From: Caballeronia ptereochthonis
Lineage (GTDB): Bacteria > Pseudomonadota > Gammaproteobacteria > Burkholderiales > Burkholderiaceae
NCBI RefSeq assembly: GCF_001545075.1
Contig: NZ_FCOB02000026.1
Span: forward strand, 59,278-123,277
Direction of reading: 5' to 3'
DNA length: 64,000 nucleotides
Made by a program: the position numbers and the translations under genes. Under the pieces are notes generated by a model. It worked only from the letters and a program-made list of their open reading frames with translations. It ran no database searches and had not been told where the DNA came from. The stretch's first letter is position 1, and every line of letters starts with the position of its first letter. Below, in pieces: positions 17,356-25,855 of the stretch.

Positions 17356-17963
17356 CCCTGTACGACACAGTCACGTTGACGGTGAAGATCGGCGCGAACG
17401 CGCAGGTCTTCGAGAACATCAAGGCGAGCGGCGACGCGCCCGGCTCGAAGCTGCTCGGCTGCTGGTATTCGGACATCGGCGCGCTCGGCCGCGTGATGGT
17501 GCTGCGCGGCTTCGAATCGGAAGCCGCGCTCGTCAGGGAGCGCCAGCGTCTTCTGCTCGAAGGCAATCCGTTCGGCTGCGGCGAATTCATCACGGACGTC
17601 GAGGTAAGCAGCTACGCGCTCTTTCCGTTCCTGCCGCCGATCGAGCCGGCCGTGCACGGCGGCATCTACGAGATGCGCGTCTACGGGACCCGGCTCGCGA
17701 GCCTGCAGCACACGATCGACGCATGGCGGAACGCCGTGCCGGAGCGCACGAAACGCTCGCCGCTCGTCGGCGCGATGTACGCGCTCGACGGCGCCGTGCC
17801 GCGCTTTCTCAACATCTGGCCGTACAAGAGCGTCGACGAGCGCTCGCGCATCCGCGCGGAGGCCGTCGCGGACGGCATCTGGCCGCCGAAGGGCGGACCG
17901 GCCCATCTGACGACGATGGAATCGACCATCTACGTGCCCGCGCCGTTCTCGCCGCTGCGCTAA
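17352..17963 (+). CDS. NIPSNAP-family protein with two repeats
   Basis: 203-residue cytosolic protein starting at an ATGA overlap with the second flavoprotein. It has two dimeric alpha/beta-barrel-like halves: residues about 1-90 (LGRVMVLRGFESEAALVRERQRLL) and 95-200 (GGIYEMRVYGTRLASLQHTIDAW, FLNIWPYKSVDERSRIRAEAV). The second half has the typical NIPSNAP opening YEMRxY. The family often accompanies catabolic dehydrogenases and hydratases, but its reaction is rarely known. Co-translation with the flavoproteins suggests a direct role on their substrate or product. Confidence 0.82.
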   Translation: MTLYDTVTLTVKIGANAQVFENIKASGDAPGSKLLGCWYSDIGALGRVMVLRGFESEAALVRERQRLLLEGNPFGCGEFITDVEVSSYALFPFLPPIEPAVHGGIYEMRVYGTRLASLQHTIDAWRNAVPERTKRSPLVGAMYALDGAVPRFLNIWPYKSVDERSRIRAEAVADGIWPPKGGPAHLTTMESTIYVPAPFSPLR

Positions 17964-17977
17964 CCGGAGACGCTTCG

Positions 17978-18802
17978 ATGTCACGACGCAAGCTATCCTT
18001 GTCCGCGCTGACGGTGCTCGAGCTGACGCCGCCGCAGATGGTCGAGTGCGCGGCGCAGGCGGGCTACGATTTCGTCGGCCTGCGGCTCCTGCCCGCGACC
18101 GACACGGAAGTGCGCCACGAGATCATCGGCGCGACGCCGCTCAGGCGCGAAACGCTCGCCGCGATCCGGGACACGGGCATCGGCGTGCTCGATGCCGAAA
18201 TCCTGCGCCTGAAACCCGGCACGAACGTCGCCGATTACGAGCCGATGCTCGAAACCGCCGCCGAACTGGGCGCGCGCTACGTGCTCGTCGCGGGCAACGA
18301 TCCCGATGAAGCGCGCACGGCCGAGCGGCTCGCGCAACTGTGCGATCTGGCGAAGCCGTACGGCCTTTCGCCGTCGCTCGAACCGATGCCCTGGACCGAC
18401 GCGAAGGACATCGTGCAGGGCGCGCGCATCGTGAAGGCGGCGGGCCGCGCGAACACCGGCTTGATCGTCGATCCGATTCACTTCGACCGCGCCGGTTCGT
18501 CGACCGGAACGCTGCGCGAATTGCCGCGCGAATGGTTCGGCTATGTGCAGTTCTGCGACGCGCCCGCCGAGCGTCCGGCCGATCTCGACACGCTGCTGTA
18601 TCAGGCGCGCGCCGAGCGCATGATTCCGGGCGAGGGCGGTCTCGATCTCGCGGGCATCCTGCGCGCGTTGCCGGACGGCTTGCCGCTGTCGATCGAAGTG
18701 CCGATGAACGAATGGGCGAAGACCGCGAACGCGCTCACGCGCGCGACGCGCCTGCGCGAGGCGACGCTCGCCGTGCTGGCGGAGGCGTACGCCGAACGTT
18801 GA
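17978..18802 (+). CDS. TIM-barrel sugar isomerase/3-dehydroshikimate-dehydratase-like protein
   Basis: 274-residue xylose-isomerase-like TIM barrel (AP endonuclease 2 superfamily). The expected divalent-metal ligands can be placed at E135 (SLEPMPW), D165 and H168 (VDPIHFD) and E240 (SIEVPMNEW). The superfamily includes sugar epimerases and 3-dehydroshikimate dehydratases; with an AroE-like dehydrogenase in the same cluster, a dehydratase or isomerase acting on a cyclic hydroxy acid is plausible. The ATG is 15 bp after the NIPSNAP stop, with CGGAGA as ribosome-binding site. It is the last enzyme of the operon before the IclR regulator. Confidence 0.83.
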   Translation: MSRRKLSLSALTVLELTPPQMVECAAQAGYDFVGLRLLPATDTEVRHEIIGATPLRRETLAAIRDTGIGVLDAEILRLKPGTNVADYEPMLETAAELGARYVLVAGNDPDEARTAERLAQLCDLAKPYGLSPSLEPMPWTDAKDIVQGARIVKAAGRANTGLIVDPIHFDRAGSSTGTLRELPREWFGYVQFCDAPAERPADLDTLLYQARAERMIPGEGGLDLAGILRALPDGLPLSIEVPMNEWAKTANALTRATRLREATLAVLAEAYAER

Positions 18803-18825
18803 CGCGATCGAGGCGAGCCAGTTGA

Positions 18826-18854
18826 ATTCCGAGATGGAATCGTGTTCTCATTCC
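18826..18854. promoter_or_regulatory. GGAAT/ATTCC half-sites upstream of the iclR gene
   Basis: ATTCC (18826-18830), GGAAT (18836-18840) and ATTCC (18850-18854) lie just upstream of the IclR start. They use the same half-site as the palindrome at 13728-13742 but with different spacing, consistent with weak autoregulation. Inference. Confidence 0.35.
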
Positions 18855-18880
18855 GAATCGGGACTTCGAGAGACTGAAAG

Positions 18881-19753
18881 ATGGCAGGAAATCTGGAGCG
18901 GGCGTTGTCGATCATCGAGCTCCTGGCGAAGAACGGCGGGCGCATGCAGCTCGCCGCGATCGCCGACACGCTCAACATTCCGCGCAGCGGCACGCATCGC
19001 CTGCTCGCGATGCTGATCGACGAAGGCTATGTCCGTCAGGACGAGGACCACGGCGAGTACATGCTCGCGCTGAAGCTCGTGTCGCTCGCGCTCATCTATC
19101 TCTCGACGGGCGGCGTGCTCGACGTGTCGCAGCCGGTGCTCGACCGGCTCGCGGCGCAGTCGGGGGAACTGGCGCGCCTGGGCGTCGTGGAGGACGATCA
19201 CATCACGTTCGTCGGCAAGGCGCAGGGGGCGAAGTCCGGCCTGCGCTACGACCCGGACATGGGCAGCCAGCCGCCTCTGCATTGCACGGCGAGCGGGCAG
19301 GCGTGGCTGTCCTCGCTTTCCGACGAGGAAGCGCTGGCGCTCGTGTCGAAGCAGGGCGGCCTGGGCAAGCCGGGTTCGGGCGGCCCGAAGGCGCCGAAGA
19401 CCATCCAGCAGTTTCTCGCCGATCTGCATGCGGCCCGCAAGCGCGGATACGGCATCGCGAGCGAGACCTACGAAGCCGGCATGACTTCGATGGCCGCGCC
19501 GATTCATCATCCGGTGACGGGTGTCGTGGTGGGCGTGGTGAGCCTCGCCGGGCCGACGAGCCGCTTGCCCGAGGCGCGTCTCGAGGAACTCGCGCCCGCG
19601 CTGCTCGAAGCGGCGTCGGATATGGGTGCGGCGACGTTGAGTTCGCCTTATTTCAAGCGCTCGGTCACAAAGGTGGAGGGCGGCAGTGTTTTTTCGGCGC
19701 CGGCTGATAAGGCAGCGGGGAAAGGGAAAGCGAAGAACGCGAACGCTGTTTAG
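18881..19753 (+). CDS. IclR-family transcriptional regulator of the flavoprotein cluster
   Basis: 290-residue IclR protein. The winged helix is at residues about 5-70 (MQLAAIADTLNIPRSGTHRLLAML) and the GAF-like effector domain covers 85-255 (PPLHCTASGQAWLSSL, GIASETYEAGMTSMAAPI). A lysine/alanine-rich tail ends the protein. It directly follows the TIM-barrel gene on the same strand with half-sites of the GGAAT type in front. It is the best candidate to bind the palindromes at 9840-9870 and 13728-13742. The inducer is unknown. Confidence 0.87.
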   Translation: MAGNLERALSIIELLAKNGGRMQLAAIADTLNIPRSGTHRLLAMLIDEGYVRQDEDHGEYMLALKLVSLALIYLSTGGVLDVSQPVLDRLAAQSGELARLGVVEDDHITFVGKAQGAKSGLRYDPDMGSQPPLHCTASGQAWLSSLSDEEALALVSKQGGLGKPGSGGPKAPKTIQQFLADLHAARKRGYGIASETYEAGMTSMAAPIHHPVTGVVVGVVSLAGPTSRLPEARLEELAPALLEAASDMGAATLSSPYFKRSVTKVEGGSVFSAPADKAAGKGKAKNANAV

Positions 19754-19762
19754 CTTCGGGAC

Positions 19763-19812
19763 GGGCGCCGGCAAAAAATGGCCGAATGGCCGAGGTGACG
19801 CGTCCGGCGCCC
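19763..19812 (+). terminator. strong hairpin after the iclR gene (possible terminator)
   Basis: GGGCGCCGG (19763-19771) and CCGGCGCCC (19804-19812) are perfect 9-bp arms around a 32-base loop that contains two ATGGCCGA-like repeats. There is no T tract after the plus-strand arm, so intrinsic termination is uncertain; it separates the IclR gene from the toxin-antitoxin promoter. Confidence 0.35.
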
Positions 19813-19819
19813 CTGCGAT

Positions 19820-19840
19820 ATGATGGTTTTCATCATGAAA
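19820..19840. promoter_or_regulatory. toxin-antitoxin operator candidate
   Basis: Two overlapping palindromes, ATGATG-GTTTT-CATCAT (19820-19836) and TTTCAT-C-ATGAAA (19828-19840), lie just before the antitoxin ATG at 19853. Autoregulatory palindromes in this position are usual for type II modules. Its presence argues for the 19853 start rather than the earlier in-frame ATGs inside the palindrome. Confidence 0.5.
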
Positions 19841-19852
19841 CGAGAACCTCGA

Positions 19853-20050
19853 ATGACTACTCCGCTCGACCCCATCGTGTCCGAGTTCGCCACCGTCGAA
19901 GAAGCGGAAGCCTATGACAAGTGGTTTCGCGAGAAGGTGCGGCGCTCCATGGCCGATACGCGGCCGCGGATTCCGCATGACGAAGTCATGGCGGAAATGG
20001 AAGAAATCATCGCGGAAGCGGAAAAACGTCGCAAATCGAGGGCCGCTTGA
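19853..20050 (+). CDS. type II antitoxin, PaaA2/stability-determinant-like
   Basis: 65-residue acidic/basic helical protein (PLDPIVSEFATVEEAEAYDKWF..., then a charged C-terminal helix with EEIIAEAEKRRK). It resembles the small stability-determinant antitoxins that pair with ParE/RelE toxins. Upstream in-frame ATGs at 19820 and 19835 lie inside the operator palindrome, so I chose 19853. Its TGA overlaps the TTG start of the toxin gene by 4 bp (TTGA). Complex formation and autoregulation are inferred from the family. Confidence 0.75.
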   Translation: MTTPLDPIVSEFATVEEAEAYDKWFREKVRRSMADTRPRIPHDEVMAEMEEIIAEAEKRRKSRAA

Positions 20051-20331
20051 CGCTACACGTTGTCTGGACCCAAACCGCGCGCCTCGACCTTCTGGAGATT
20101 ATCCGGTACATCGCAGAACGAAGTCCCGCTGCCGCCCGCGCAGTCAAAGAGGTGATCGAATCAGCACCACAGTCTGCGGCCATCGCGCCATATCTCTATC
20201 GCAATGGTCGTATCCCGGGCACTCGTGAAATTGTTGTGCATCCCAATTACATCGTGGTGTATGCAGTAACAACGGATTCCATCGAAGTGCTCAATGTGCT
20301 TCATTCGCGACAGTGCTATCCGTTCGAATGA
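20047..20331 (+). CDS. type II toxin, RelE/ParE family
   Basis: 94-residue toxin homologue with a TTG start that overlaps the antitoxin stop. It has the RelE/ParE plan: N-terminal strand HVVWTQTARLDLLEIIRYIAE, a helical hairpin, then REIVVHPNYIVVYAVTTDSIEVLNVLHSRQCYP. The pattern VHPNYIVVYxV...LxVLHxRQ is typical of ParE-like proteins, which block gyrase, more than of mRNA-cleaving RelE. No frameshift or truncation is seen, so the pair looks intact. Confidence 0.82.
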   Translation: MTLHVVWTQTARLDLLEIIRYIAERSPAAARAVKEVIESAPQSAAIAPYLYRNGRIPGTREIVVHPNYIVVYAVTTDSIEVLNVLHSRQCYPFE

Positions 20332-20460
20332 GTGTTCGGGCGTCCTGCAGACATTCTGCGGGAGTGACCACGCCTGACAGGTAAGGCCGACGGGCAAAAG
20401 AACGCCTCATCCGCCGCTCCTGCACTATCCTGCACAGATCACGCCCTCGCGAGGCCGATC

Positions 20461-21960
20461 ATGAACGCAGCGTCCGTCAGCGCGTCCGTGCGCGAAGTCG
20501 GTGATTTGCCATCGCCGCGCGGCTTGCCGTTGCTCGGCAACCTGCATCAATTGCCGCCCGCCACACATCATCTGACGCTCGAACGCTGGGCCGCCGAACT
20601 GGGCACGCCGTACGTCTTCCGCTTCGGGACGACGCCCGTCACGGTCTGGAGCGACATCGAACTGTCGCACGCCGTGATGCGCGAGCGGCCGCATCGCTAT
20701 CGCCGCTACGCGCCTATCGAAAGAATCCTGAAGGAGTTCGGCTGCAATGGCCTGTTCTCGATCGAGGGCGAGGCGTGGGAGCCGCAGCGGCGGCTCGTGA
20801 TGCAGGCGCTGTCGATTCCTCACATCAAGGCGTTCTATCCGACGCTCGCCGCGATCACCGAGCGGCTGCGGCGCCGCTGGGAAGCCGCCGCGCGCGCCGG
20901 GCGCGTCGTGGACATGATGGAGGATCTGAAGCGCTTCACCGTCGACGTGACGAGCGCGCTCGCGTTCGGCGAGGATCCGAACACGCTGGAAAACGAGCAC
21001 GTGCTGATCCAGGAGCAGCTGGCGATGCTGCTGCCGATGCTGATGGCGCGCGTGAACTCGCCCGTCGCGTACTGGCACTACGTGAAGCTTCCGCGCGACC
21101 GCAAATTCGACGACGCGATGATCGACGTGCACCGCCATATCCGCGAACTGATGGCGCGCACGCGCGCCCGGATGCGCGAGGAGGCGTCGGTGGAAGCGTG
21201 TGAAAGCTTGCTCGCGCAGACGCCCCGCGAACCCCGCAATCTGCTCGAAGCGATGCTCGCACTGCGCGACGAGCCGGGCTCCGGCATCACCGACGACGAA
21301 GTCGCCGCCAACGTACTGACCATGCTCGTCGCGGGCGAGGAGACGACGGCGACGTCGATCGCGTGGGCGCTGCTCTTTCTCGGCGCCGACGATGCCTTGC
21401 AGACGCGCGTCGCGGCGCACGCGCGCCGCGTGCTCGGCGATGCCGCCGTGTGCCCGGGCTACGGCGCGATGCGCGAGCTCGACCTGTGCGAGGCGCTGTG
21501 CACGGAAGCGAGCCGTTTGCATCCCGTCGCGCCGTATCTTTCGTTCGAGCCGCTCGAGGAAGTGAGGCTGCAGGGCGTGCGCCTGCCCGCGGGCACGAAG
21601 ATGTTCCTGCTGCATCGTCCCGCGATGATGGACCCGCGCAATTTCGGGAATCCCGGGCGTTTCGATCCCGATCGCTGGCTGCACGAGCATCGGCACGTGC
21701 AGGATGCATCGCCGGGAGGCGCACCGCCCGAATGCCCGGCGCACCGCGGCGCGCACGAGCAGCGCGCCTACCTGCAGTTCGGCGCGGGGCCGCGCGTGTG
21801 TCCGGGGCGGCATCTGGCGGCGGTGGAAATGCGCCTCGTCCTGTCGATGCTGGCGGCGAACTTCAGGGCGCAACTCGCGGTCGATCCGGCCAGGATCCAC
21901 GAGGTCTGCGCGTTCACGGCAGTGCCGAGCGAGATGCCGGTGCGTCTCTCCCTGCGATAG
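20461..21960 (+). CDS. cytochrome P450
   Basis: 499-residue heme mono-oxygenase, soluble (no N-terminal anchor). The proline-rich start LPSPRGLPLLGNLHQLP, the I-helix oxygen-activation motif AGEETT, the K-helix ExxR in EASR, and the heme loop FGAGPRVCPG with ligand C447 are all present. The long form with a GNLHQL start resembles eukaryote-like bacterial P450s. No ferredoxin or reductase gene is adjacent, so redox partners must come from elsewhere. It stands alone between the toxin-antitoxin pair and a convergent XRE regulator. The substrate is unknown; a link to the flavoprotein cluster to its left would be speculative. Confidence 0.9.
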   Translation: MNAASVSASVREVGDLPSPRGLPLLGNLHQLPPATHHLTLERWAAELGTPYVFRFGTTPVTVWSDIELSHAVMRERPHRYRRYAPIERILKEFGCNGLFSIEGEAWEPQRRLVMQALSIPHIKAFYPTLAAITERLRRRWEAAARAGRVVDMMEDLKRFTVDVTSALAFGEDPNTLENEHVLIQEQLAMLLPMLMARVNSPVAYWHYVKLPRDRKFDDAMIDVHRHIRELMARTRARMREEASVEACESLLAQTPREPRNLLEAMLALRDEPGSGITDDEVAANVLTMLVAGEETTATSIAWALLFLGADDALQTRVAAHARRVLGDAAVCPGYGAMRELDLCEALCTEASRLHPVAPYLSFEPLEEVRLQGVRLPAGTKMFLLHRPAMMDPRNFGNPGRFDPDRWLHEHRHVQDASPGGAPPECPAHRGAHEQRAYLQFGAGPRVCPGRHLAAVEMRLVLSMLAANFRAQLAVDPARIHEVCAFTAVPSEMPVRLSLR

Positions 21961-21966
21961 GGATCG

Positions 21967-22596
21967 TCATTGCGCATCGACGGCGTCCACCGCCGTCGGC
22001 ACGCCGCCGCCCGTGGCCATCCACAGCACTTCGGCGTCTTCCTCGCTCGTCGAAATGGCCGCGTGGCCGGTGCGGCTGTCGAAGTAGATGCTGTCGCCGG
22101 CATTCAGATGCGTCGGCGCGTAGAGTTCCGAATAGAGGCACACGCTGCCGCTGATCACGTAAAGAAATTCCTCGCCTTCGTGACGGCCCCAGTCGTCGAA
22201 CGCGTCGAGCGTGTGCGCCGAAATGCGGATGCGAAACGGCAGCATGGCCTTGTGCGCGAGTTCGGTGGCGAGCAGCTCCATCTGATAGCCGCGATAGGCG
22301 TGGCGCTGTCCCTCGTCCTTGCGCGTGAGAGCGCGCCGTCCGCTCGCGCTGGGCGCCGGCGCCGTCCCGAAGAGCTCGGCGAGATCGATCTGCAAGCCGC
22401 GCACGATTTTCTGCAGCACGTCGAAGGTCGGCGACATCAGCCCGTTCTCGATCTTCGACAGCGCCGAACGCGACACGCCGCACAGGCGGCTCGCCGTCTC
22501 GAGCGTCAGGTCCTGCGCGAGCCGCGCGCGCTTCACCCGTCGTCCGAGATCGGCCGCGGATTGTTCCGCCGAGTTTTTCGTGCTGAGGCTGGACAT
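21967..22596 (-). CDS. XRE-family regulator with C-terminal cupin domain
   Basis: 209-residue regulator with a helix-turn-helix at about 17-72 (RVKRARLAQDLTLETASRLCGVSRSALSKIENG) and a cupin domain at about 120-200 (GEEFLYVISGSVCLYSE, LNAGDSIYFDSRTGHAAIS). This architecture is common for regulators of polyamine and amino-acid catabolism. The frame opens at 22647; neither start has a good ribosome-binding site, and 22596 fits family length better. It is divergent from the ALDH/FAD-oxidase operon, whose promoter holds repeated AGTTTCCGA sites, and is the likely regulator of that operon. Confidence 0.83.
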   Translation of the reverse strand: MSSLSTKNSAEQSAADLGRRVKRARLAQDLTLETASRLCGVSRSALSKIENGLMSPTFDVLQKIVRGLQIDLAELFGTAPAPSASGRRALTRKDEGQRHAYRGYQMELLATELAHKAMLPFRIRISAHTLDAFDDWGRHEGEEFLYVISGSVCLYSELYAPTHLNAGDSIYFDSRTGHAAISTSEEDAEVLWMATGGGVPTAVDAVDAQ

Positions 22597-22754
22597 GGAG
22601 AGATCGATGAACGTAGGGAAGACGCGGCGCGTTTTGTTTCCGATCATAACATCGCGGCAGCGCGCGGCGCGCCCGGCGGCACTGCCGAAAACAAGCCGAA
22701 TCTACTGCGGCGCAAGGCCGGGCGCATTGGTGACAACCCCAATATTGTCCGCTG

Positions 22755-22807
22755 TTGTGAGGGGCGGCGGCAGCGCGTATAGTTTCCGAAGTTAATCAAG
22801 TTTCCGA
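22755..22807 (+). promoter_or_regulatory. promoter and repeat operator of the ALDH/oxidase operon
   Basis: TTGTGA (22755-22760), 17-bp spacer, TATAGT (22778-22783; 5/6). Two direct copies of AGTTTCCGA start 18 bp apart (22781-22789 and 22799-22807), overlapping the -10 box and start site, and the second copy forms GTTTC-N6-GAAAC. This fits repression by the divergent XRE-cupin regulator. Confidence 0.5.
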
Positions 22808-22895
22808 TCAGAAACCAAGAATACGACACACCATCGCCTCGCGACCGATTCGCGAGACGATCCGCCGAACGAACCCGTTTCGAAAGGACTTCATC

Positions 22896-24395
22896 GTGGA
22901 CGCACAATCGATTCTTTCCGACCTTGGCATCGCGAGCCTCGTCGCCGACGGCGATCTGGCCGTCACTTCTCCGATCACGGGCGAGGTCATCGGCCGTGTG
23001 AAGCAGAACACCGCCGCCGACGTCGACGCCGCGCTCGGCGCCGCGCGCACCGCATTCGCCGCGTGGCGCAACGTGCCCGCGCCGCGCCGCGGCGAGCTGG
23101 TGCGGCTGCTCGGCAACCGCCTGCGCGAGAAGAAGGAGGCGCTCGGGCGCCTGGTATCGCTCGAAGCGGGCAAGATCCTGCAGGAAGGCTTGGGCGAAGT
23201 ACAGGAGATGATCGACATCTGCGATTTTGCCGTCGGCCTTTCGCGTCAGTTGTACGGTCTCACGATCGCGTCCGAGCGGCCGGGGCATCGCATGGCGGAG
23301 ACCTGGCATCCGTTCGGCGTGTGCACGATCATTTCGGCGTTCAACTTCCCGGTCGCGGTGTGGTCGTGGAACGCGGCGCTCGCGCTCGTGTGCGGCAACG
23401 CGGTCGTGTGGAAGCCGTCGGAGAAGACGCCCCTCACCGCGCTCGCCGTCGACCGCATCCTGCGCGATGCCATCGACGAGTTCGGCGCGGCGCCCGCGGG
23501 GCTCGCTTCGGTGATCATCGGCGGGCGCGAGCTCGGCACGGCGCTCGTCGCGGACAAGCGCTCGGACATCGTGAGCGCGACCGGCAGCACGGAAATGGGC
23601 CGCAAGGTGGGCGTCGCGGTGGCGGAGCGTTTCGGCCGCTCGATTCTCGAGCTGGGCGGCAACAACGCGGGCATCGTCTCGCAGACGGCCAACCGCGATC
23701 TCGCGCTGCGCGGCATCCTGTTCTCGGCGGTCGGCACGGCGGGTCAGCGCTGCACGTCGCTGCGGCGTCTGTTCGTGCACGAAAGCATCTATGACGACAT
23801 CGTCGCGCGCCTGAAGGCGCTCTACGCGAAAGTGCCCGTCGGCAATCCGCTGGAGCCGGGCGTACTGATGGGCCCGCTCATCGACGCGCAGGCGTTCGCG
23901 CGCATGCAGGACGCGCTCGAGCAGGCGAAGGGCGAGGGCGGCACGATCTTCGGCGGCGAGCGCGTCGCCGTGAAGGGCCACGAGAACGGCTACTACGTGC
24001 GTCCGGCGCTCGTGGAAATGCCCTCGCAAACGGAAGTGGTCCTGAAGGAAACCTTCGCGCCGATTCTCTACGTGATGCGCTATTCCGACTTCGACGAAGC
24101 CATCGCCGCGAACAACGCCGCCGCGCACGGCCTGTCGTCGTGCGCGTTCACGACCGACTTGCGCGAGGCCGAGCGCTTCCTGTCCGCGTCGGGCAGCGAT
24201 TGCGGCATCGCCAACGTGAACATCGGGCCGAGCGGCGCGGAGATCGGCGGCGCGTTCGGCGGCGAGAAGGAAACCGGTGGCGGGCGCGAATCGGGCTCGG
24301 ACGCGTGGAAGGCCTACATGCGCCGCGCGACCAACACGATCAACTACTCGTCGGCGCTGCCGCTCGCGCAGGGCATCGACTTCAATCTGGGCTGA
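22896..24395 (+). CDS. aldehyde dehydrogenase, ALDH7/antiquitin-like (amaB-type)
   Basis: 499-residue NAD(P)-dependent aldehyde dehydrogenase with a GTG start. The general base E252 lies in ILELGGNN and catalytic C286 in GQRCTSLRR; SEKTPLTALAVDRI and the C-terminal GGEKETGGGRESGSDAWKAYMRR are characteristic of the ALDH7 branch. Members oxidise alpha-aminoadipate semialdehyde/piperideine-6-carboxylate (Pseudomonas AmaB), a lysine/pipecolate breakdown step. It is followed 25 bp later by an FAD oxidase, which supports an amine-to-aldehyde-to-acid sequence, but the exact substrate is inference. Confidence 0.87.
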   Translation: MDAQSILSDLGIASLVADGDLAVTSPITGEVIGRVKQNTAADVDAALGAARTAFAAWRNVPAPRRGELVRLLGNRLREKKEALGRLVSLEAGKILQEGLGEVQEMIDICDFAVGLSRQLYGLTIASERPGHRMAETWHPFGVCTIISAFNFPVAVWSWNAALALVCGNAVVWKPSEKTPLTALAVDRILRDAIDEFGAAPAGLASVIIGGRELGTALVADKRSDIVSATGSTEMGRKVGVAVAERFGRSILELGGNNAGIVSQTANRDLALRGILFSAVGTAGQRCTSLRRLFVHESIYDDIVARLKALYAKVPVGNPLEPGVLMGPLIDAQAFARMQDALEQAKGEGGTIFGGERVAVKGHENGYYVRPALVEMPSQTEVVLKETFAPILYVMRYSDFDEAIAANNAAAHGLSSCAFTTDLREAERFLSASGSDCGIANVNIGPSGAEIGGAFGGEKETGGGRESGSDAWKAYMRRATNTINYSSALPLAQGIDFNLG

Positions 24396-24420
24396 GCATC
24401 GCACACAAAGCGGGGGCGGC

Positions 24421-25593
24421 GTGGTTTCTCAAGTGGTGATCGTGGGTGGCGGCGTGATCGGCAGCTCGGTCGCGTATTTTCTGCGTGCGTCGGATCCGAC
24501 GGTGCAGGTGACGGTGATCGAGCGCGATCCGACTTACGCGCGCTCGTCGTCGGCGTTGTCGGCGGCGTCGATCCGGCAGCAGTTCTCGACGCCGCTGTCG
24601 GTGCGCATGTCGCTCTTCGGCATCGAGTTCCTGCGCTCGATCGGCGAGCGGCTGGAGGTGAACGGCGAGCGTCCGTCGATCGATCTGCATGAGGGCGGTT
24701 ATCTCTTTCTCGCGACCGAACGGGGCGAAGCGACGTTGCGCGAGAATCACGCCCTGCAACGCGAGCTCGGCGCGGACATCAGCCTTTTCGATGCCGCGCA
24801 GCTGCAAGCGCGTTTTCCCTGGCTCAACACGGAAGATCTCGCGGCCGGCGCATTCGGCGAAAGCGGCGAAGGCTGGTTCGACGGCTACGGCCTCGTGCAG
24901 GCGCTGCGTCGCAAGGCGCAATCGCTCGGGGCGCGCTATGTGGCGACGGAGGTCGTGGGCATCGAACGCGACGGGCGCCGCGCGCGCGCCGTGCACGGGG
25001 CCAACGGTGAAACCTGGGCGAGCGATGTCGTCGTGAATGCGGCGGGCGCATGGTCGCGCCCGATCGCGTCCATGCTCGGCATCGATCTCCCCGTGCATGC
25101 GCGGCGCCGCAGCATCTTCAACGTGTCGTCGCCGGCGAAGCTCGAACGCTGTCCGCTGCTGATCGATCCGAGCGGCGTCTATTTCCGTCCCGAAGGGCGC
25201 ACGTATATCTGCGGCACATCGCCCGCCGCGGATGACGATCCCGACGACCTGCCGCTCGACGAAGTCGATCACGCGCTCTTCGACGACGTGATCTGGCCGA
25301 CGCTCGCGCATCGCGTGCCGCAGTTCGAGGCGCTGCGCGTGGAGCGCAGCTGGTCCGGCTACTACGAATACAACGTGCTCGACCAGAACGCGATCATCGG
25401 CCGCCACCCGGACGTGGAGAATTGCATCTTCGCCAACGGTTTCAGCGGCCACGGATTGCAGCAGGGCCCGGCGACGGGGCGCGGCGTGAGCGAACTGATT
25501 CTGCACGGGCGTTACGAGACGCTCGATTTATCGCCGCTCGACTGGACGCGTGTGCTGGAAGGCCGGCCGATCGTGGAAAAGAATGTCGTATAA
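24421..25593 (+). CDS. FAD-dependent oxidoreductase, DAO family (FOXRED1-like)
   Basis: 390-residue FAD-binding oxidase/dehydrogenase of the D-amino-acid-oxidase superfamily. VVIVGGGVIGSSVAYF is at residues 6-20, SAASIRQQFSTPLSVRMS is the segment shared with FOXRED1-like proteins, and the C-terminal NGFSGHGLQQGPATGRGVSELI is the usual FAD-contacting end. The start is taken as the GTG at 24421, because the frame upstream lies inside the ALDH gene; the ribosome-binding site is weak. With the ALDH7 neighbour it may oxidise pipecolate, a secondary amine or an N-methyl amino acid. Confidence 0.83.
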   Translation: MVSQVVIVGGGVIGSSVAYFLRASDPTVQVTVIERDPTYARSSSALSAASIRQQFSTPLSVRMSLFGIEFLRSIGERLEVNGERPSIDLHEGGYLFLATERGEATLRENHALQRELGADISLFDAAQLQARFPWLNTEDLAAGAFGESGEGWFDGYGLVQALRRKAQSLGARYVATEVVGIERDGRRARAVHGANGETWASDVVVNAAGAWSRPIASMLGIDLPVHARRRSIFNVSSPAKLERCPLLIDPSGVYFRPEGRTYICGTSPAADDDPDDLPLDEVDHALFDDVIWPTLAHRVPQFEALRVERSWSGYYEYNVLDQNAIIGRHPDVENCIFANGFSGHGLQQGPATGRGVSELILHGRYETLDLSPLDWTRVLEGRPIVEKNVV

Positions 25594-25643
25594 CTGATAG
25601 ATGACTGGAAACGCCTGCTTTCCATAATCGATGATTTAAGTCA

Positions 25644-25670
25644 CCCCGGTCTTGCGCCGGGCATTTTTTT
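25644..25670 (+). terminator. Rho-independent terminator of the ALDH/oxidase operon
   Basis: CCCCGG-TCTTGCG-CCGGGC followed by a seven-T tract, about 50 bp after the oxidase stop codon. Confidence 0.75.
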
Positions 25671-25855
25671 CGCTACGGAAATAAGTGAGCAGATTCAAGT
25701 CGAACCAGCTTGTGCTTCGAGCGGGCATTCTGAATATTATCGTCGCACTTTCCGGCTGCGTCCATTAATGAAATCCACTAGGGCCAGCGGGTATTAAGAA
25801 GCGCATTCTGGAACCATCAAACGCTTTTCGCGCTTTAGCCGATAGGAGAGAAAAC

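Noticed and set aside
20461..21960. P450 as part of the flavoprotein catabolic cluster
   Set aside because: Separated from it by a regulator gene, a hairpin and a toxin-antitoxin module, without the shared operator; the analogy to P450-initiated cyclohexanecarboxylate degradation is not enough.
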